A DNA stretch of 64,000 nucleotides from SURF-43 sp964628985 (GCA_964628985.1 CAZVNJ010000008.1:6968-70967); one strand, 5' to 3'; positions 1-10,794 are shown, counted from the stretch's first letter. Made by a program: numbers and translations. Notes: generated by a model not told the origin, from the sequence alone.

Positions 1-1
1 G

Positions 2-184
2 ACCGGTGCTGTCGGGCTCATCACCGCACCTGAGCAGGCAGAAGCGATCGTGGCCAGCGGCGAGGCGGACGTGGTGCTGATGGGCCGCGAACTGCTCCGG
101 GACCCGTACTGGCCACTGCACGCCGCCCGCGCGCTGCGCGCCGACGTGGAGTGGCCGAAGCAGTACCAACGCGCGCGGCTGTAG
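2..184 (+). CDS. NADH:flavin oxidoreductase (old yellow enzyme family), C-terminal end
   Basis: The window opens inside a gene; only the last 60 codons are present, read in frame from base 2 to a TAG at 182-184. The visible part reads TGAVGLIT, then ADVVLMGRELLRDPYWPL, which is the end of the TIM barrel in YqjM/NemA-type FMN oxidoreductases, including the FMN-phosphate-binding GRE(L/F)LRDP stretch. Enzymes of this family reduce activated C=C bonds or process flavin-linked substrates with NAD(P)H; the substrate cannot be told from this end. A second in-frame TAG follows at once, and the next gene starts at 188, so the two are likely co-transcribed. Confidence 0.85.
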   Translation, partial: TGAVGLITAPEQAEAIVASGEADVVLMGRELLRDPYWPLHAARALRADVEWPKQYQRARL

Positions 185-187
185 TAG

Positions 188-1315
188 GTGGCGGACGCTG
201 ACCTGGCCGGAAGGCTGAGCGCGCTCGCGGCCTCCGCGTCACAGATCCGGGCTCACGTCGCTGAAGCAGAAGCACAGGGCCAGTGGCCGCGCCCGGTCCT
301 CGACACCCTCATCCAGCAACGGCTCTTCCGCGTCTGGCTTCCGAGGAGCGTAGGCGGGGACGAACTTGACTTGATGGACTCGCTCGCTCTGATGGAGGCC
401 TCAGCACGCGTCGACGGATCCTTCGGCTGGACCGTGATGATTGGTTCTGGCGGCGGCTTGTTCGGTGCGATCATCGAGCCGGAGAGCGCACGCGAGATGC
501 TGGCCCCGCCCGAAGCCGTCATCGCGGGCTCCGGCATGCCGCACGGCCGCGCTGAGGTCGTGGAGGGCGGGTACCGCGCGACCGGCCGGTGGCGCTACGC
601 CAGCGGCGCCGCGCATGCCACCTGGTTCACGGCGAACTGCATCGTCTACCGCGACGGGGCACCCGTCCTGGACTCCGCCGGCGCGCCCCTCATCCGCGCG
701 ATGTCGTTCCCGGCCTCCCAGGTCGCGATCCACCGCACATGGGACGTGAGCGGGATGCGCGCGACGGGCAGCGAAGACTTCTCGGTGGATGATGTCTTCG
801 TCCCCGCGCGCCGGACCTTCTCCGTCTTCGGGGATCCCCCACACGAGACCGGCCCGCTCTACCGCTTCCCCTTCGTCTCGATCACCCAGGCCGGGGTCGC
901 CGCGGTCGCGCTCGGCATCGCCGCCCACGCCGTCGAGGACTACGCCATGCGTGGACCGGTGACGGACATCACCGCCCATGCCCGCTACGGCGAGGCCGTC
1001 GCCCGGGTCGATCTCGCGCGCGCGGGCTGGCGGGAAGTGACGCGTGCCGCATGGGACCGTGTCCTCGCCGCCGAGGCACTCGACGACCGTGCGCAGGCTC
1101 GTGTGGCCCTCGCCTGCACCCATGCAACGCGCGAGGCGGCGGCCGCCGTCGATCTGCTCCACGACGTCGGCGGAATGGCGGCGATGGATGAGACGAGCGA
1201 CCTCGGCCGCTGCTGGCGCGATGTCCACGCCGTGACGCAGCACTCAAGCGTCCGCCTCGCGAACTACGGCTCGGCAGGCGCGACACTGCTCGGACAGCGT
1301 CACGAGACAGTCTGA
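188..1315 (+). CDS. Acyl-CoA dehydrogenase-like flavoprotein (possible flavin monooxygenase)
   Basis: The 375-residue product has the acyl-CoA dehydrogenase fold: a helical N-terminal domain (about 1-115), a middle beta domain (about 120-215, with GYRATGRWRYASGA and the conserved DVSGMRATGSEDFSVDDVFVP segment) and a C-terminal helical bundle (about 230-370). The pattern matches the Acyl-CoA_dh_2 group, which includes two-component flavin-dependent monooxygenases such as HsaA and DszC as well as true dehydrogenases; I cannot see a clear catalytic glutamate, so monooxygenase or oxidoreductase is as likely as beta-oxidation. The GTG start comes 3 bases after the upstream old yellow enzyme stop, with no obvious Shine-Dalgarno, which suggests translational coupling to that gene. 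Confidence 0.8.
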   Translation: MADADLAGRLSALAASASQIRAHVAEAEAQGQWPRPVLDTLIQQRLFRVWLPRSVGGDELDLMDSLALMEASARVDGSFGWTVMIGSGGGLFGAIIEPESAREMLAPPEAVIAGSGMPHGRAEVVEGGYRATGRWRYASGAAHATWFTANCIVYRDGAPVLDSAGAPLIRAMSFPASQVAIHRTWDVSGMRATGSEDFSVDDVFVPARRTFSVFGDPPHETGPLYRFPFVSITQAGVAAVALGIAAHAVEDYAMRGPVTDITAHARYGEAVARVDLARAGWREVTRAAWDRVLAAEALDDRAQARVALACTHATREAAAAVDLLHDVGGMAAMDETSDLGRCWRDVHAVTQHSSVRLANYGSAGATLLGQRHETV

Positions 1316-1600
1316 GACGCTACCTGCAAGACCCGCGTGCCTCCCGCTGAAGCATCGCGAGGGATGCTGGCGTCGGTGCTCTACGTCACTTCGCTGCCGC
1401 CAAGGGCGCCACTCATCCTCCCCGGCATGACGAACCGTGACACGCAGGGTCTCAAGTCGATCAGGAAACAGCAGGCTGTCACATCGCGCCGGCCTCGCTA
1501 GGCGCCTCTGCCGCATTGCGATCCTGTGTCATTCCTCGGTCGGTGCCGATTCCGCGCCGAGGCGGATGCTTTAATCCGTGCGAGCACATAGGAGGAACGC
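1316..1600. other. Intergenic region with small hairpins
   Basis: This 285-base gap between two plus-strand genes holds no convincing gene. A 6-bp hairpin (AGCATC at 1351-1356 with GATGCT at 1363-1368) lies 35 bases after the flavoprotein stop and could help termination, but has no U-tract. A nested inverted repeat (CCTCGG at 1534-1539 with CCGAGG at 1557-1562, enclosing TCGGTGCCGA) sits just before TTTAAT at 1570-1575, a fair -10 candidate for the MEDS gene. No good -35 is visible. Confidence 0.4.
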
Positions 1601-2248
1601 ATGCCCACTCGCGAGCGCTCGAGAATCTCCCTCAAGGCCGCGGCCTTCGACCGAGCCCGGCATGTGTGTGCCTTTTTCAACTCCGCAGCCGAACAGTACG
1701 AAGTGCTGACCCCGTTCGTGCAGGAAGGTCTGCTGGCGGGCGAAAAGGCGTCCTACATCGTTGACCCCGACCTGAGGAGCGAGCATCGTGCGCGGCTCGC
1801 GGCCTTCGGCATCTCTGTGGACGACGCGGAGAGAATCGGGCAGTTAGAAATCCGCGGCTGGGGGGATGCCTACCTGCGAGGTGACCATTTTGACCAGGAC
1901 GCCATGCTCGCCCTGATCGAAGAGGTGCTCGCAGAAGGAAGGACGCAGGGGTACCCGATCACGCGGCTCGTCGCGAACATGGAGTGGGCGCTGGAAGATC
2001 GCCCTGGCGTCGACGACATCCTGGAGTACGAGACGCGACTGAACTACGTCCTCCCCAAGTATGTGGACCCGGTGATCTGCACCTACGACCTCACCCGGTT
2101 TGACGCCACGCTTGTCATGGACATGCTTCGGACTCATCCCTCCGTCCTCGTGGGCGGGGTGATCCAGTCCAACCCGTTCTTCGTGCCGCCGGACGAACTT
2201 CTGCGCGAACTGAAGGGGCGAGACGGCACCGCAGGGAGCCCATCCTGA
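1601..2248 (+). CDS. MEDS domain sensory protein
   Basis: This 215-residue soluble protein is almost entirely one MEDS domain (named from methanogen/methylotroph DcmR sensory proteins). Recognisable features are the opening RHVCAFFNSAAEQYEVLTPF, the GEKASYIVDP strand-loop, the central MEWALEDRPGVDDILEYE segment and the CTYDLTRFDATLVMDMLRTHP stretch near residues 160-180. The family is thought to sense small molecules such as halogenated C1 compounds or hydrocarbon derivatives, and is usually fused to or encoded beside histidine kinases. A strong GGAGGA Shine-Dalgarno (1591-1596) fixes the ATG. The kinase gene follows after 11 bases, so the pair probably works as a split sensor and transmitter. 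Confidence 0.85.
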   Translation: MPTRERSRISLKAAAFDRARHVCAFFNSAAEQYEVLTPFVQEGLLAGEKASYIVDPDLRSEHRARLAAFGISVDDAERIGQLEIRGWGDAYLRGDHFDQDAMLALIEEVLAEGRTQGYPITRLVANMEWALEDRPGVDDILEYETRLNYVLPKYVDPVICTYDLTRFDATLVMDMLRTHPSVLVGGVIQSNPFFVPPDELLRELKGRDGTAGSPS

Positions 2249-2259
2249 CTCTCGGTGAC

Positions 2260-3978
2260 GTGGCTGAGCGAGACTCCACACGACTGAGGGCGGCCATGCG
2301 CGACATTGTCGCGCTGTCCGCCCTGTCGGCCCTGTGGGACTCGGCTGAGCCCGCACGGCTCGCGGAGCAGTTCGTGGATGCGGTCGTGCGTGTCCTCGCG
2401 TTGGACGCCGCATTCGCGAGGTTCGAGGCCGACGGTGACGGGCCAGGCGAGGCCTACGGCTCCCCCAACTGGCCACCCGGGGTCCCCAAGCCGGACCCCG
2501 CCCGGCTCGCCGCATACATCGATGCGTATGCGGACCCGGCCTCGCCCATCGAGTCACCTGGCCTGCCGGCTCTCCGGCTTGCCGTCAGTCCGGTGGGGGA
2601 TCACGGAGGCGTGGTTGCCCTGTCCCGCCGGGTGGACTTCCCCAACGAGGTGGACCGCATGCTCCTCAGCGTGGCGGCCAATCAGGCCGCGATCGCCCTC
2701 GACCGTGCCCGCCTACTGGCACAGCGAGAGCGCGCGCTGGCGGCCCTGGCAACGCAGTCCGAGGCGCTGAAGGCGATCAACCGCATCGGCCAGCTCCTGA
2801 CTCGCGAACTGGACCTGCATCACGTGGTCCAGAGCCTCACGGATGCTGTCACCACTTACTCCGGAGCCCAGTTCGGTGCGTTCTTTTATAACGTCGTGGA
2901 CGAGCAAGGGGAGTCCTACCAGCTGTACACGCTTTCCGGAGTCAGTCGGGATCACTTCTCCCACTTCCCACTGCCCCGAAATACTCAGATCTTTGAACCC
3001 ACGTTCCGTGGCGCGGGAGTGGTGCGCATCGGCGATGTCACCGTTGACCCTCGGTTTGGCCACAACCCCCCGTACAACGGACTCCCGCCGGGACACCTTC
3101 CCGTCCGGAGCTACATGGCGATGCCGGTCATGAGCCGCACAGGTGAGGTGCTCGGCGGCCTGTTCCTCGGCCACGAGAAGCCGGGGATGTTCGACGAGGC
3201 GCATGAGGAGATCCTTGTCGGGATCGCCGCTCAGGCCAGTATCGCGATCTCGAACGCCAAGCTGTACGAGGAAGCCCAACAGGCGATCCGCGCGCGCGAC
3301 CAGTTCCTCTCCATCGCCTCTCACGAACTGCGCACGCCCGTCACCGTAATCAAGTCCACCGCCCAGTTGCTCCAGCGGCGGATCGGAGGAGATGGCATCA
3401 CGAGCGACCGCCTTTCCGCGCACCTGATGGAGATCGACCGTGAGAGCAACAAGCTCTCGACGCTCATGGACAACCTGCTTGATGTCGCACGACTCCAGCA
3501 CGGGTTGATCCAGCTCGAACGGCAGTTGGTAGACCTCGCGGAACTGGTCGGCGGCGTGGTGAGGGAGCAAGAGGCACTGGCGGCCTCCCACGAGTTTGCC
3601 CTCGCGGTGAGCGCCTCCCCCCTCCCCGCGCTGGTTGACCCGTTGAGGATCGAGCAGGTCCTGCAGAACCTCCTCAACAACGCCGTGAAGTACTCGCCTG
3701 CCCGCGCGCGAGTCGAGGTCAGCCTGCGTCATGAGGGCAAATCCGCCGTCATCGAGGTCCGCGACTACGGCGTTGGCATCCCGGCGGGAAGCGTTGACCA
3801 GCTGTTCCGCCCGTTTTCGCGCGCCCAGAACCACACGACCATGAACGTCCCTGGTATGGGGTTGGGCCTGTACATCTCACGTCAGATCGTCGAGGCCCAT
3901 GGCGGGCACCTCGTCGTGACGAGCCCTGGCGAAGGTCAGGGCGTGACGGCAACGTTCGCCATCCCCCTCGACGAATAG
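2260..3978 (+). CDS. GAF-domain sensor histidine kinase
   Basis: The 572-residue kinase has no membrane segment. It contains a degenerate GAF-like region (about 15-155), a helical linker, a clear second GAF domain (about 175-330), then HisKA with phospho-acceptor His355 in SHELRTPV and an HATPase domain (N box LQNLLNNAVKYSP, G1 DYGVGI, G2 GMGLGLYI). It should autophosphorylate in response to a cytoplasmic ligand or redox cue and pass phosphate to a response regulator, but none is encoded nearby, so it is an orphan kinase. GTG 2260 is taken as the start; an in-frame ATG at 2296 is an alternative. It follows the MEDS gene by 11 bases and likely forms an operon with it. Confidence 0.9.
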   Translation: MAERDSTRLRAAMRDIVALSALSALWDSAEPARLAEQFVDAVVRVLALDAAFARFEADGDGPGEAYGSPNWPPGVPKPDPARLAAYIDAYADPASPIESPGLPALRLAVSPVGDHGGVVALSRRVDFPNEVDRMLLSVAANQAAIALDRARLLAQRERALAALATQSEALKAINRIGQLLTRELDLHHVVQSLTDAVTTYSGAQFGAFFYNVVDEQGESYQLYTLSGVSRDHFSHFPLPRNTQIFEPTFRGAGVVRIGDVTVDPRFGHNPPYNGLPPGHLPVRSYMAMPVMSRTGEVLGGLFLGHEKPGMFDEAHEEILVGIAAQASIAISNAKLYEEAQQAIRARDQFLSIASHELRTPVTVIKSTAQLLQRRIGGDGITSDRLSAHLMEIDRESNKLSTLMDNLLDVARLQHGLIQLERQLVDLAELVGGVVREQEALAASHEFALAVSASPLPALVDPLRIEQVLQNLLNNAVKYSPARARVEVSLRHEGKSAVIEVRDYGVGIPAGSVDQLFRPFSRAQNHTTMNVPGMGLGLYISRQIVEAHGGHLVVTSPGEGQGVTATFAIPLDE

Positions 3979-4028
3979 GGCACCGAGGCCCTCCGGCCTC
4001 CGGACCAGGAGTGGCTGGCGGCAACAGA

Positions 4029-4052
4029 GAAGCCCCGCGTAGGCGGGGCTTC
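4029..4052. terminator. Bidirectional hairpin between convergent genes
   Basis: A perfect 10-bp stem (GAAGCCCCGC, 4029-4038, with GCGGGGCTTC, 4043-4052) and a 4-base loop GTAG lies between the convergent kinase and SDR genes. There is no strong T-run on either side, so it may act as a shared, weak intrinsic terminator. Confidence 0.7.
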
Positions 4053-4073
4053 CCTCAACGGGCGGGTGATCGA

Positions 4074-4892
4074 TTACGCGAGCAGCGGCGCCGCGGTCAG
4101 GCTGTTCTCTCGCAGCACGTCCTGTGCGTAGGTGATGATGCCCGTCTTCTTCGAGGCGTCTCCGTGCACGAGGAAGAGGCATGCCTCCGCCATATGCTCG
4201 ATAGGCGTCTCGCGCTCTTTCGTGGCCTCGGAGACGAGCTTGTGGTGCACCGTGCCCGGGGTGGCCACGAGGCCAGGCGAGATCACGTTGACGGCCACTC
4301 CGTCCCGGTAGACCTCTGAGGCAAGCCCGGTGGTGAAGCGCTCGAGCGCGGCCTTGCACATGCCGTACACCGTGCCGCCGGCGCCCTCCCGGCCTTCGCT
4401 CGACTTCGGGTGCAGCGCCGCGTGCGAGGAGATATTGAGGATCCAGCCGGAACGGCGCTCGCGCATGCTCGGCAGCACCATCTGTGAAAGGTGCAGCGGT
4501 GCGTAGACCTGGACTTCCTGCATGAGTTTGAAGCGCCGCTCAGGAAAGTCCACGATCGGGATGAAGAAGGTCACGGCCGCGTTGTTCACGAGGATGTCGA
4601 CCGGGCCAAACGCCTTCGTGGTCTCCTCGATCAGGCGGACGCGGTCGGCCTGGACCGCGAGGTCGCAGCGGATGGCGAGGGCTTCCCCACCGGCGTCCTT
4701 GATGCGCTGGACGACGCCGTTAATGCTGCCTTCCAGCATGTGATCGCCCTCGTTCTCCGTCCGGGCGGAGACGACAACCCTGGCGCCCTCCTGGGCGTAG
4801 CGGTATGCGATCGCAGCACCGATGCCGCGCGAGGCGCCGGTGATCACCGCCACCTTGCCCGCAAGCAGGCCATTCTTGTTCACAGAAGCCAT
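4074..4892 (-). CDS. Short-chain dehydrogenase/reductase
   Basis: A 272-residue classical SDR oxidoreductase. The Rossmann NAD(P)-binding motif TGASRGIG is near residue 20, followed by NNAAVTFF, the catalytic serine region LNISSHA and the Y-x3-K pair in YGMCKAALE. An arginine follows the first motif (SAR), which favours NADP(H). The segment between catalytic serine and tyrosine is somewhat long. Start at ATG 4892 is chosen because the purine-rich AGAGGGGG lies just upstream and the SDR homology begins there; an open frame extends to 4946 without support. The substrate is unknown. It stands alone on the minus strand and converges with the kinase gene. Confidence 0.85.
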   Translation of the reverse strand: MASVNKNGLLAGKVAVITGASRGIGAAIAYRYAQEGARVVVSARTENEGDHMLEGSINGVVQRIKDAGGEALAIRCDLAVQADRVRLIEETTKAFGPVDILVNNAAVTFFIPIVDFPERRFKLMQEVQVYAPLHLSQMVLPSMRERRSGWILNISSHAALHPKSSEGREGAGGTVYGMCKAALERFTTGLASEVYRDGVAVNVISPGLVATPGTVHHKLVSEATKERETPIEHMAEACLFLVHGDASKKTGIITYAQDVLRENSLTAAPLLA

Positions 4893-4967
4893 CTGAGGTC
4901 CCCCTCTGCATTCCGGGGAGCCCCCGGGCACAAGGAGGTGTACCACTTCGGCCGAGGCGCGCGCGAG

Positions 4968-7115
4968 TTACCGGAAACGCAGTACCGAGAACAGGTTGCT
5001 GCGGTCGTCCGTCCACAAGATGGGCTTCCGGTCGTCCCACTGTCCGGTCGTCGCCGCGATCGGCGTGCGCTCGAGGAAGGAACGCTGGCCGAGCAGCACC
5101 CAATCCGTGAGGAAGTACCCCTGGTAGGTGTCCGGATATCCCTGCACCCAGGCGACATCGAGCCCCCGGTCCGCCGCCACTCCGCGCAGCACCGGCCGGA
5201 GGTCCACGTGGCGGTTCGAGATGTTCGTGGCGATCACGCCTGTCGGCGCGAGGTGCCGCTGGTAGATCTCGAACGCCTGCTTGGTCAGCAGGTGGATCGG
5301 CACGGAGTCGCTGGAGAATGCGTCCAACAGGAGGACATCGAACTGCTTTGACTCCTGCTCCAACTGACGCTCCAGCACGAGGCGTCCGTCCCCAATGTGG
5401 ACGTGCACGTCCGCGCCGCGCGCCCGCGCGTCCGCCAGATAGGTGAACGGCGACTCCGCGAGTTCGAGGACCATCGGGTTGATCTCGTAGATGTCGATCG
5501 TGTCGCCTGCCTGAGCGTAGGCAGCGAGCATCCCGGCCCCGAGTCCGAGGACGCCGATCCGGATCGGACGGTCCAGCATCGCGCGCTGCTGGTTGATCGC
5601 CAGGCCGGCACCACTCAGCGGTCCGTAATAGCCGGTCCGTGCAGCGCGTCGCTCGTCGGACACGAACTGGAACCCATGCAGGATCCGCCCATGCTCCATG
5701 ACCCGCTGGTGCAACTGCGGTTCATCGACCGCCGCCTCATAGATGCGCACCGACCCGTAAAAGTTGCGGCCCATCACCTCGATGCCCCGGTAGCGCTCTT
5801 GCACCTGCCTCCAGAGCGCAGTGGAAAGCATGAGAATTCCCACGACGCAGGCGACCCCGACGGCTCCTCGCACCAATGTGTAGGGCGGTATGAGGTCAAG
5901 AGAGGATCGACGGCCGGCCCGCCGGCGACGCAGTTCGTCGAGTCCTCGTGCGGCAAGCACGAGGACCGCGGTCCCGACGAGCCCGACGTGGTACTCCCAG
6001 TAGCCATCGAAGATCCGCGGCGCGACCAGCGCCACGAAGACGCCGCCGAGTGCACCTCCAGTGGAGATGAGGAGATAGAAGGCCGTCAGATGCATCGCAG
6101 GCGGCCGGAGTCTCGTCAGTTCACCGTGCAACGCCATGCAGCCGAAGAACAGCAGGAAGCAATACAGCCCGAGTTGCACCAGGATGTCGATCAGCGGCTG
6201 GTCGACGACCCACCACCCCATCCCGAGTGCGACGATCAGACCAACCCCGTAGGTCTGTGGCTCATACCAGCGGTCACCGCTGAAGCAGAGGATGAAGGTG
6301 AACAGGTAGATGGAGAGCGGCAGCACCCAGAGCATCGGCATCGCCGCAACGTCCTGGGTAATCTGCGTGGTGATTGCCAGAAGCAAGATCACTGCGAAGG
6401 CCGGGAGCGCCGCCCAGAGCAGCACATTGACCGGGCCGACGGGCTGCCCGCCCCTGTCCGGGGGTGCCTCGGAGCCCTCGGCAGGCAGTGGCACCGGCGG
6501 CGTAGACCGCGAGCGCCACGCGAGATAGCCGCAGAGGGCGGCGAAGACCACGTAGCCTGCCGACCACGACCACGCCTGGCCGGTCAGACCGACGACGCGC
6601 TCTACGACAATCGGATACGCCAGCAGCCCAACGAGCGACCCGGCGTTGGAGAGTGCGTAGAGGACGTAGGGGTTGCGGTGCGGGTGCTCCCGGGCGAACC
6701 ACTGCTGGACGAGCGGACCGGTGGTGGAGAGCAGCAAGTACGGTGCCCCTACCGTCGCCGCCAGCAGGAACACGATGCGGAGCGTGGGGTCCGTGTCCGC
6801 GTCCGGTTGCCACGTCTTGTCCGGGATGATTGGGAGGACGGCGATCGCCGCAATGAGCAGGATGAGGTGGATGCCCCCCTGTCGCCTCGGCCCGAGCCGC
6901 GAGGCCAGCAGGTGCGCGTAGGCGTACCCGCCCAGCAGCGCCATCTGGAAGAACAGCTGCGTCGCCGTCCACACCGCGGAGCCGCCGCCGAACCACGGCA
7001 GGATGAACTTCGCAATAATCGGCTGGACCTGGAAGACGAGAAACGCACTCAGGAAGATGGTGACCGCGTACGGCGCAACCGCGGTCCGGTTGCCGCCCAG
7101 CCTCAGACCGGCCAT
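4968..7115 (-). CDS. Membrane-anchored spermidine synthase-like protein (fused transporter-like/SAM domain)
   Basis: The 715-residue product combines about ten to twelve hydrophobic helices (residues 10-430, starting with the pattern FLSAFLVFQVQPIIAKFILPW) with a cytosolic spermidine-synthase-like domain (about 440-715). In the latter GVLGLGAGMLAAYA is the SAM/dcSAM-binding motif, YEINP supplies the acidic residue after strand 2, and LLLDAFSSDSVP matches the active-site DAF region. This fused architecture is common in Chloroflexota and other bacteria, but its substrate is not settled; aminopropyl or methyl transfer to a membrane-delivered substrate is plausible. It lies 75 bases upstream of the SDR on the same strand. 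Confidence 0.85.
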   Translation of the reverse strand: MAGLRLGGNRTAVAPYAVTIFLSAFLVFQVQPIIAKFILPWFGGGSAVWTATQLFFQMALLGGYAYAHLLASRLGPRRQGGIHLILLIAAIAVLPIIPDKTWQPDADTDPTLRIVFLLAATVGAPYLLLSTTGPLVQQWFAREHPHRNPYVLYALSNAGSLVGLLAYPIVVERVVGLTGQAWSWSAGYVVFAALCGYLAWRSRSTPPVPLPAEGSEAPPDRGGQPVGPVNVLLWAALPAFAVILLLAITTQITQDVAAMPMLWVLPLSIYLFTFILCFSGDRWYEPQTYGVGLIVALGMGWWVVDQPLIDILVQLGLYCFLLFFGCMALHGELTRLRPPAMHLTAFYLLISTGGALGGVFVALVAPRIFDGYWEYHVGLVGTAVLVLAARGLDELRRRRAGRRSSLDLIPPYTLVRGAVGVACVVGILMLSTALWRQVQERYRGIEVMGRNFYGSVRIYEAAVDEPQLHQRVMEHGRILHGFQFVSDERRAARTGYYGPLSGAGLAINQQRAMLDRPIRIGVLGLGAGMLAAYAQAGDTIDIYEINPMVLELAESPFTYLADARARGADVHVHIGDGRLVLERQLEQESKQFDVLLLDAFSSDSVPIHLLTKQAFEIYQRHLAPTGVIATNISNRHVDLRPVLRGVAADRGLDVAWVQGYPDTYQGYFLTDWVLLGQRSFLERTPIAATTGQWDDRKPILWTDDRSNLFSVLRFR

Positions 7116-7198
7116 GAATCGTCCCTCGCTCCGCGTCCCCCGCGGGCAGCCTAGCAGGCAGCGAGGTCTGAGCGGGGCCGCGTCATCGCCCGGAGTCC

Positions 7199-9007
<1,809 letters not shown>

Positions 9008-9144
9008 CGCACACACCGCCGTTGGACCGCTGAGAGGGAAGGGGAATCCACGCTACGGGCGGAGCGGCTGAGGGGCAATGCACGTGCCCGAAGCGGCGTT
9101 ACGCTCCCCTGAACCTCATTCAGTCAGTCGCCACGGAGGCCCCG

Positions 9145-9795
9145 ATGCCCGTCCCCGCCCACGAACCGCTCGACGTGATCGACGCCCTCCACTCCACTCC
9201 ATCCCGTCGGTACCTGAAGTCCGACCCGATCCCGGACGAGATCGTGCGCGCCATCCTGGATGCAGCCATCCGAGGACCAACCCCAGGGAACTCGCAGAAC
9301 TGGGGCTGGGTGGTCCTGACGGACATCGAGGTCAAGCGTCAGATCGCCGAGTGGTACCGCGAGGGGTGGCAGCGTGCATACGGCTCCCGCCGCGAGGCGA
9401 TCCTGGCGGCCGGGTCTGACGCGGGCGGCCTTGGCCGCCGGAACTTTCTCTCGGCTGAGCACCTGGCGATGCACCTTGAAGAGGCCCCCGTCTGGGTGAT
9501 CCCCGTGTTACCGGGAGCGGCGAAGTCGCAGAACCCGCGCGCTGGCTCCGCCATCTATGGCGCGGTGCAGCAGTTGATCCTCGCCGCACGTGCCTTCGGC
9601 ATCGGAGCGACGCTCACCTCGCTGTACGCGGGTCACGAGGAGGACGTGAAGCGCCTGCTTGGAATCCCGGACGACGCGCTCACGATGGCGCTCATTCCGC
9701 TGGGCTACCCCGAGCGAGGCCGCTGGGCTCAGCCGAAGCGCCGTGGCATCGAAGAAGTCGTCCACTGGGAGCGTTGGGGCGTGAACCTTGAATAG
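9145..9795 (+). CDS. Nitroreductase family FMN oxidoreductase
   Basis: A 216-residue protein of the NfsB/FRP nitroreductase superfamily. The N-terminal STPSRRYLKSDPIPDEIVRAIL segment carries the FMN-contacting arginines, PTPGNSQNWGWVVL holds the conserved N-Q flavin-binding region, and the C-terminal GIGATLTSLYAG plus LIPLGYPERG are typical. These homodimers use NAD(P)H to reduce quinones, nitro compounds or other electrophiles; the real substrate cannot be read from sequence. It is flanked by intergenic DNA and is probably a single-gene unit. A short G+C palindrome (CCCGCCGCGGCGGG, 9805-9818) follows the stop. Confidence 0.88.
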   Translation: MPVPAHEPLDVIDALHSTPSRRYLKSDPIPDEIVRAILDAAIRGPTPGNSQNWGWVVLTDIEVKRQIAEWYREGWQRAYGSRREAILAAGSDAGGLGRRNFLSAEHLAMHLEEAPVWVIPVLPGAAKSQNPRAGSAIYGAVQQLILAARAFGIGATLTSLYAGHEEDVKRLLGIPDDALTMALIPLGYPERGRWAQPKRRGIEEVVHWERWGVNLE

Positions 9796-9939
9796 TCGTG
9801 CAGTCCCGCCGCGGCGGGCGCTTCGCACAGGCGAAATCACGACATCCATCACGGTCAACCGATAGCCGTCCCGCCCGCCTATCATCGGGGCCCGCCGCCG
9901 AGGAAGGCCGCCACGCTGCGTTGCCGGCACCTGCTCGCC

Positions 9940-10794
9940 ATGCTGACGGTTGCCGCCCTTCTCGCGGCATGCTCCGACGCGCCCGCCACCCGATCTGCCA
10001 CCGCCACCCCAGCGGACGGTGACGGAGTGTCTTCGGGCTCGTCTGGGGGGCCCTCGACGACGGCAGCCGCGACCCACACATCGACAGCCTCGCCGTCGCC
10101 CTCAGCAACGGCCTCGCCAACCCGACCGCCCCTCGGCGTGCCGCTGGCGGTGCCGAGCGGGGCGGTAGAAGTCGAGCGCGGCCCGCGTGGCCGTCGCGAG
10201 GTGGCGCTCACGTTCGACTGCGGCTGGCGCTCCGAGGCGACGGGGGAGATCCTTCGCATCCTCGAAGAAGAGAATGTGGTCACCACCTGGTTCATGATGG
10301 GGATCTGGGCCGAAGCCCATCCGGACCTCACTCGGCGGATCGCCACGAGGCACGAACTGGCAACCCACTCCTGGGATCACCCCGACTATCGCGACCTGAC
10401 CGACACGCAGATCGCAGCGGACCTGAAGCGCACGGACGAGTTCCTCAAGACATTCAGTGGCCGAGGCTCCGCCCCGATCTGGCGGGCGCCCTCGGCGGCG
10501 CGCGACCAGCGGGTCCTGGATGCGGCGGCGAGGGCCGGGTTCCCGATCCATGTCTTCTGGACCATCGAGCAGACCAGCGGCGGCCTCGTCAGCGGAGACT
10601 CGCGGGACTGGATGGAGATCCCGGCCAGCGCCGTTCGCGCGAATCTACTGAACGCAATCGGCCTAGGGGGCGGGGCCATCCTTGTCGTGCATTGCGACGC
10701 CGAGGCCACGCGCGATGTCCTCCGGGAGGTGGTACGGGAGTACCGGAGGGCCGGGCTGGAGTTCGTGACGGTGTCACAACTGCTCCGACCGTGA
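9940..10794 (+). CDS. Polysaccharide deacetylase, lipoprotein
   Basis: The product is an exported NodB-fold deacetylase. A short hydrophobic N-terminus ends in a lipobox (LLAAC), followed by a Thr/Ser/Pro-rich linker to about residue 75, then the NodB domain: motif 1 VALTFDCGW (one of the usual two aspartates is Cys), metal-binding ATHSWDHP, and a motif 3 that reads WRAPSA rather than RxPxG. It probably removes acetyl groups from peptidoglycan or a surface glycan, though the altered motifs leave activity open. The ATG at 9940 gives an unusually short signal peptide with no Shine-Dalgarno; a CTG at 9916, 8 bases after AGGAAGG, would add RCRHLLA and a normal charged signal peptide. Confidence 0.8.
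   Translation: MLTVAALLAACSDAPATRSATATPADGDGVSSGSSGGPSTTAAATHTSTASPSPSATASPTRPPLGVPLAVPSGAVEVERGPRGRREVALTFDCGWRSEATGEILRILEEENVVTTWFMMGIWAEAHPDLTRRIATRHELATHSWDHPDYRDLTDTQIAADLKRTDEFLKTFSGRGSAPIWRAPSAARDQRVLDAAARAGFPIHVFWTIEQTSGGLVSGDSRDWMEIPASAVRANLLNAIGLGGGAILVVHCDAEATRDVLREVVREYRRAGLEFVTVSQLLRP

Noticed and set aside
5397..7154. A 585-codon open frame on the plus strand opposite the spermidine-synthase-like membrane gene
   Set aside because: It is an antisense shadow caused by high GC at third codon positions; its translation is low-complexity Arg/Asp/Glu with no domain, while the minus strand encodes a clear protein.
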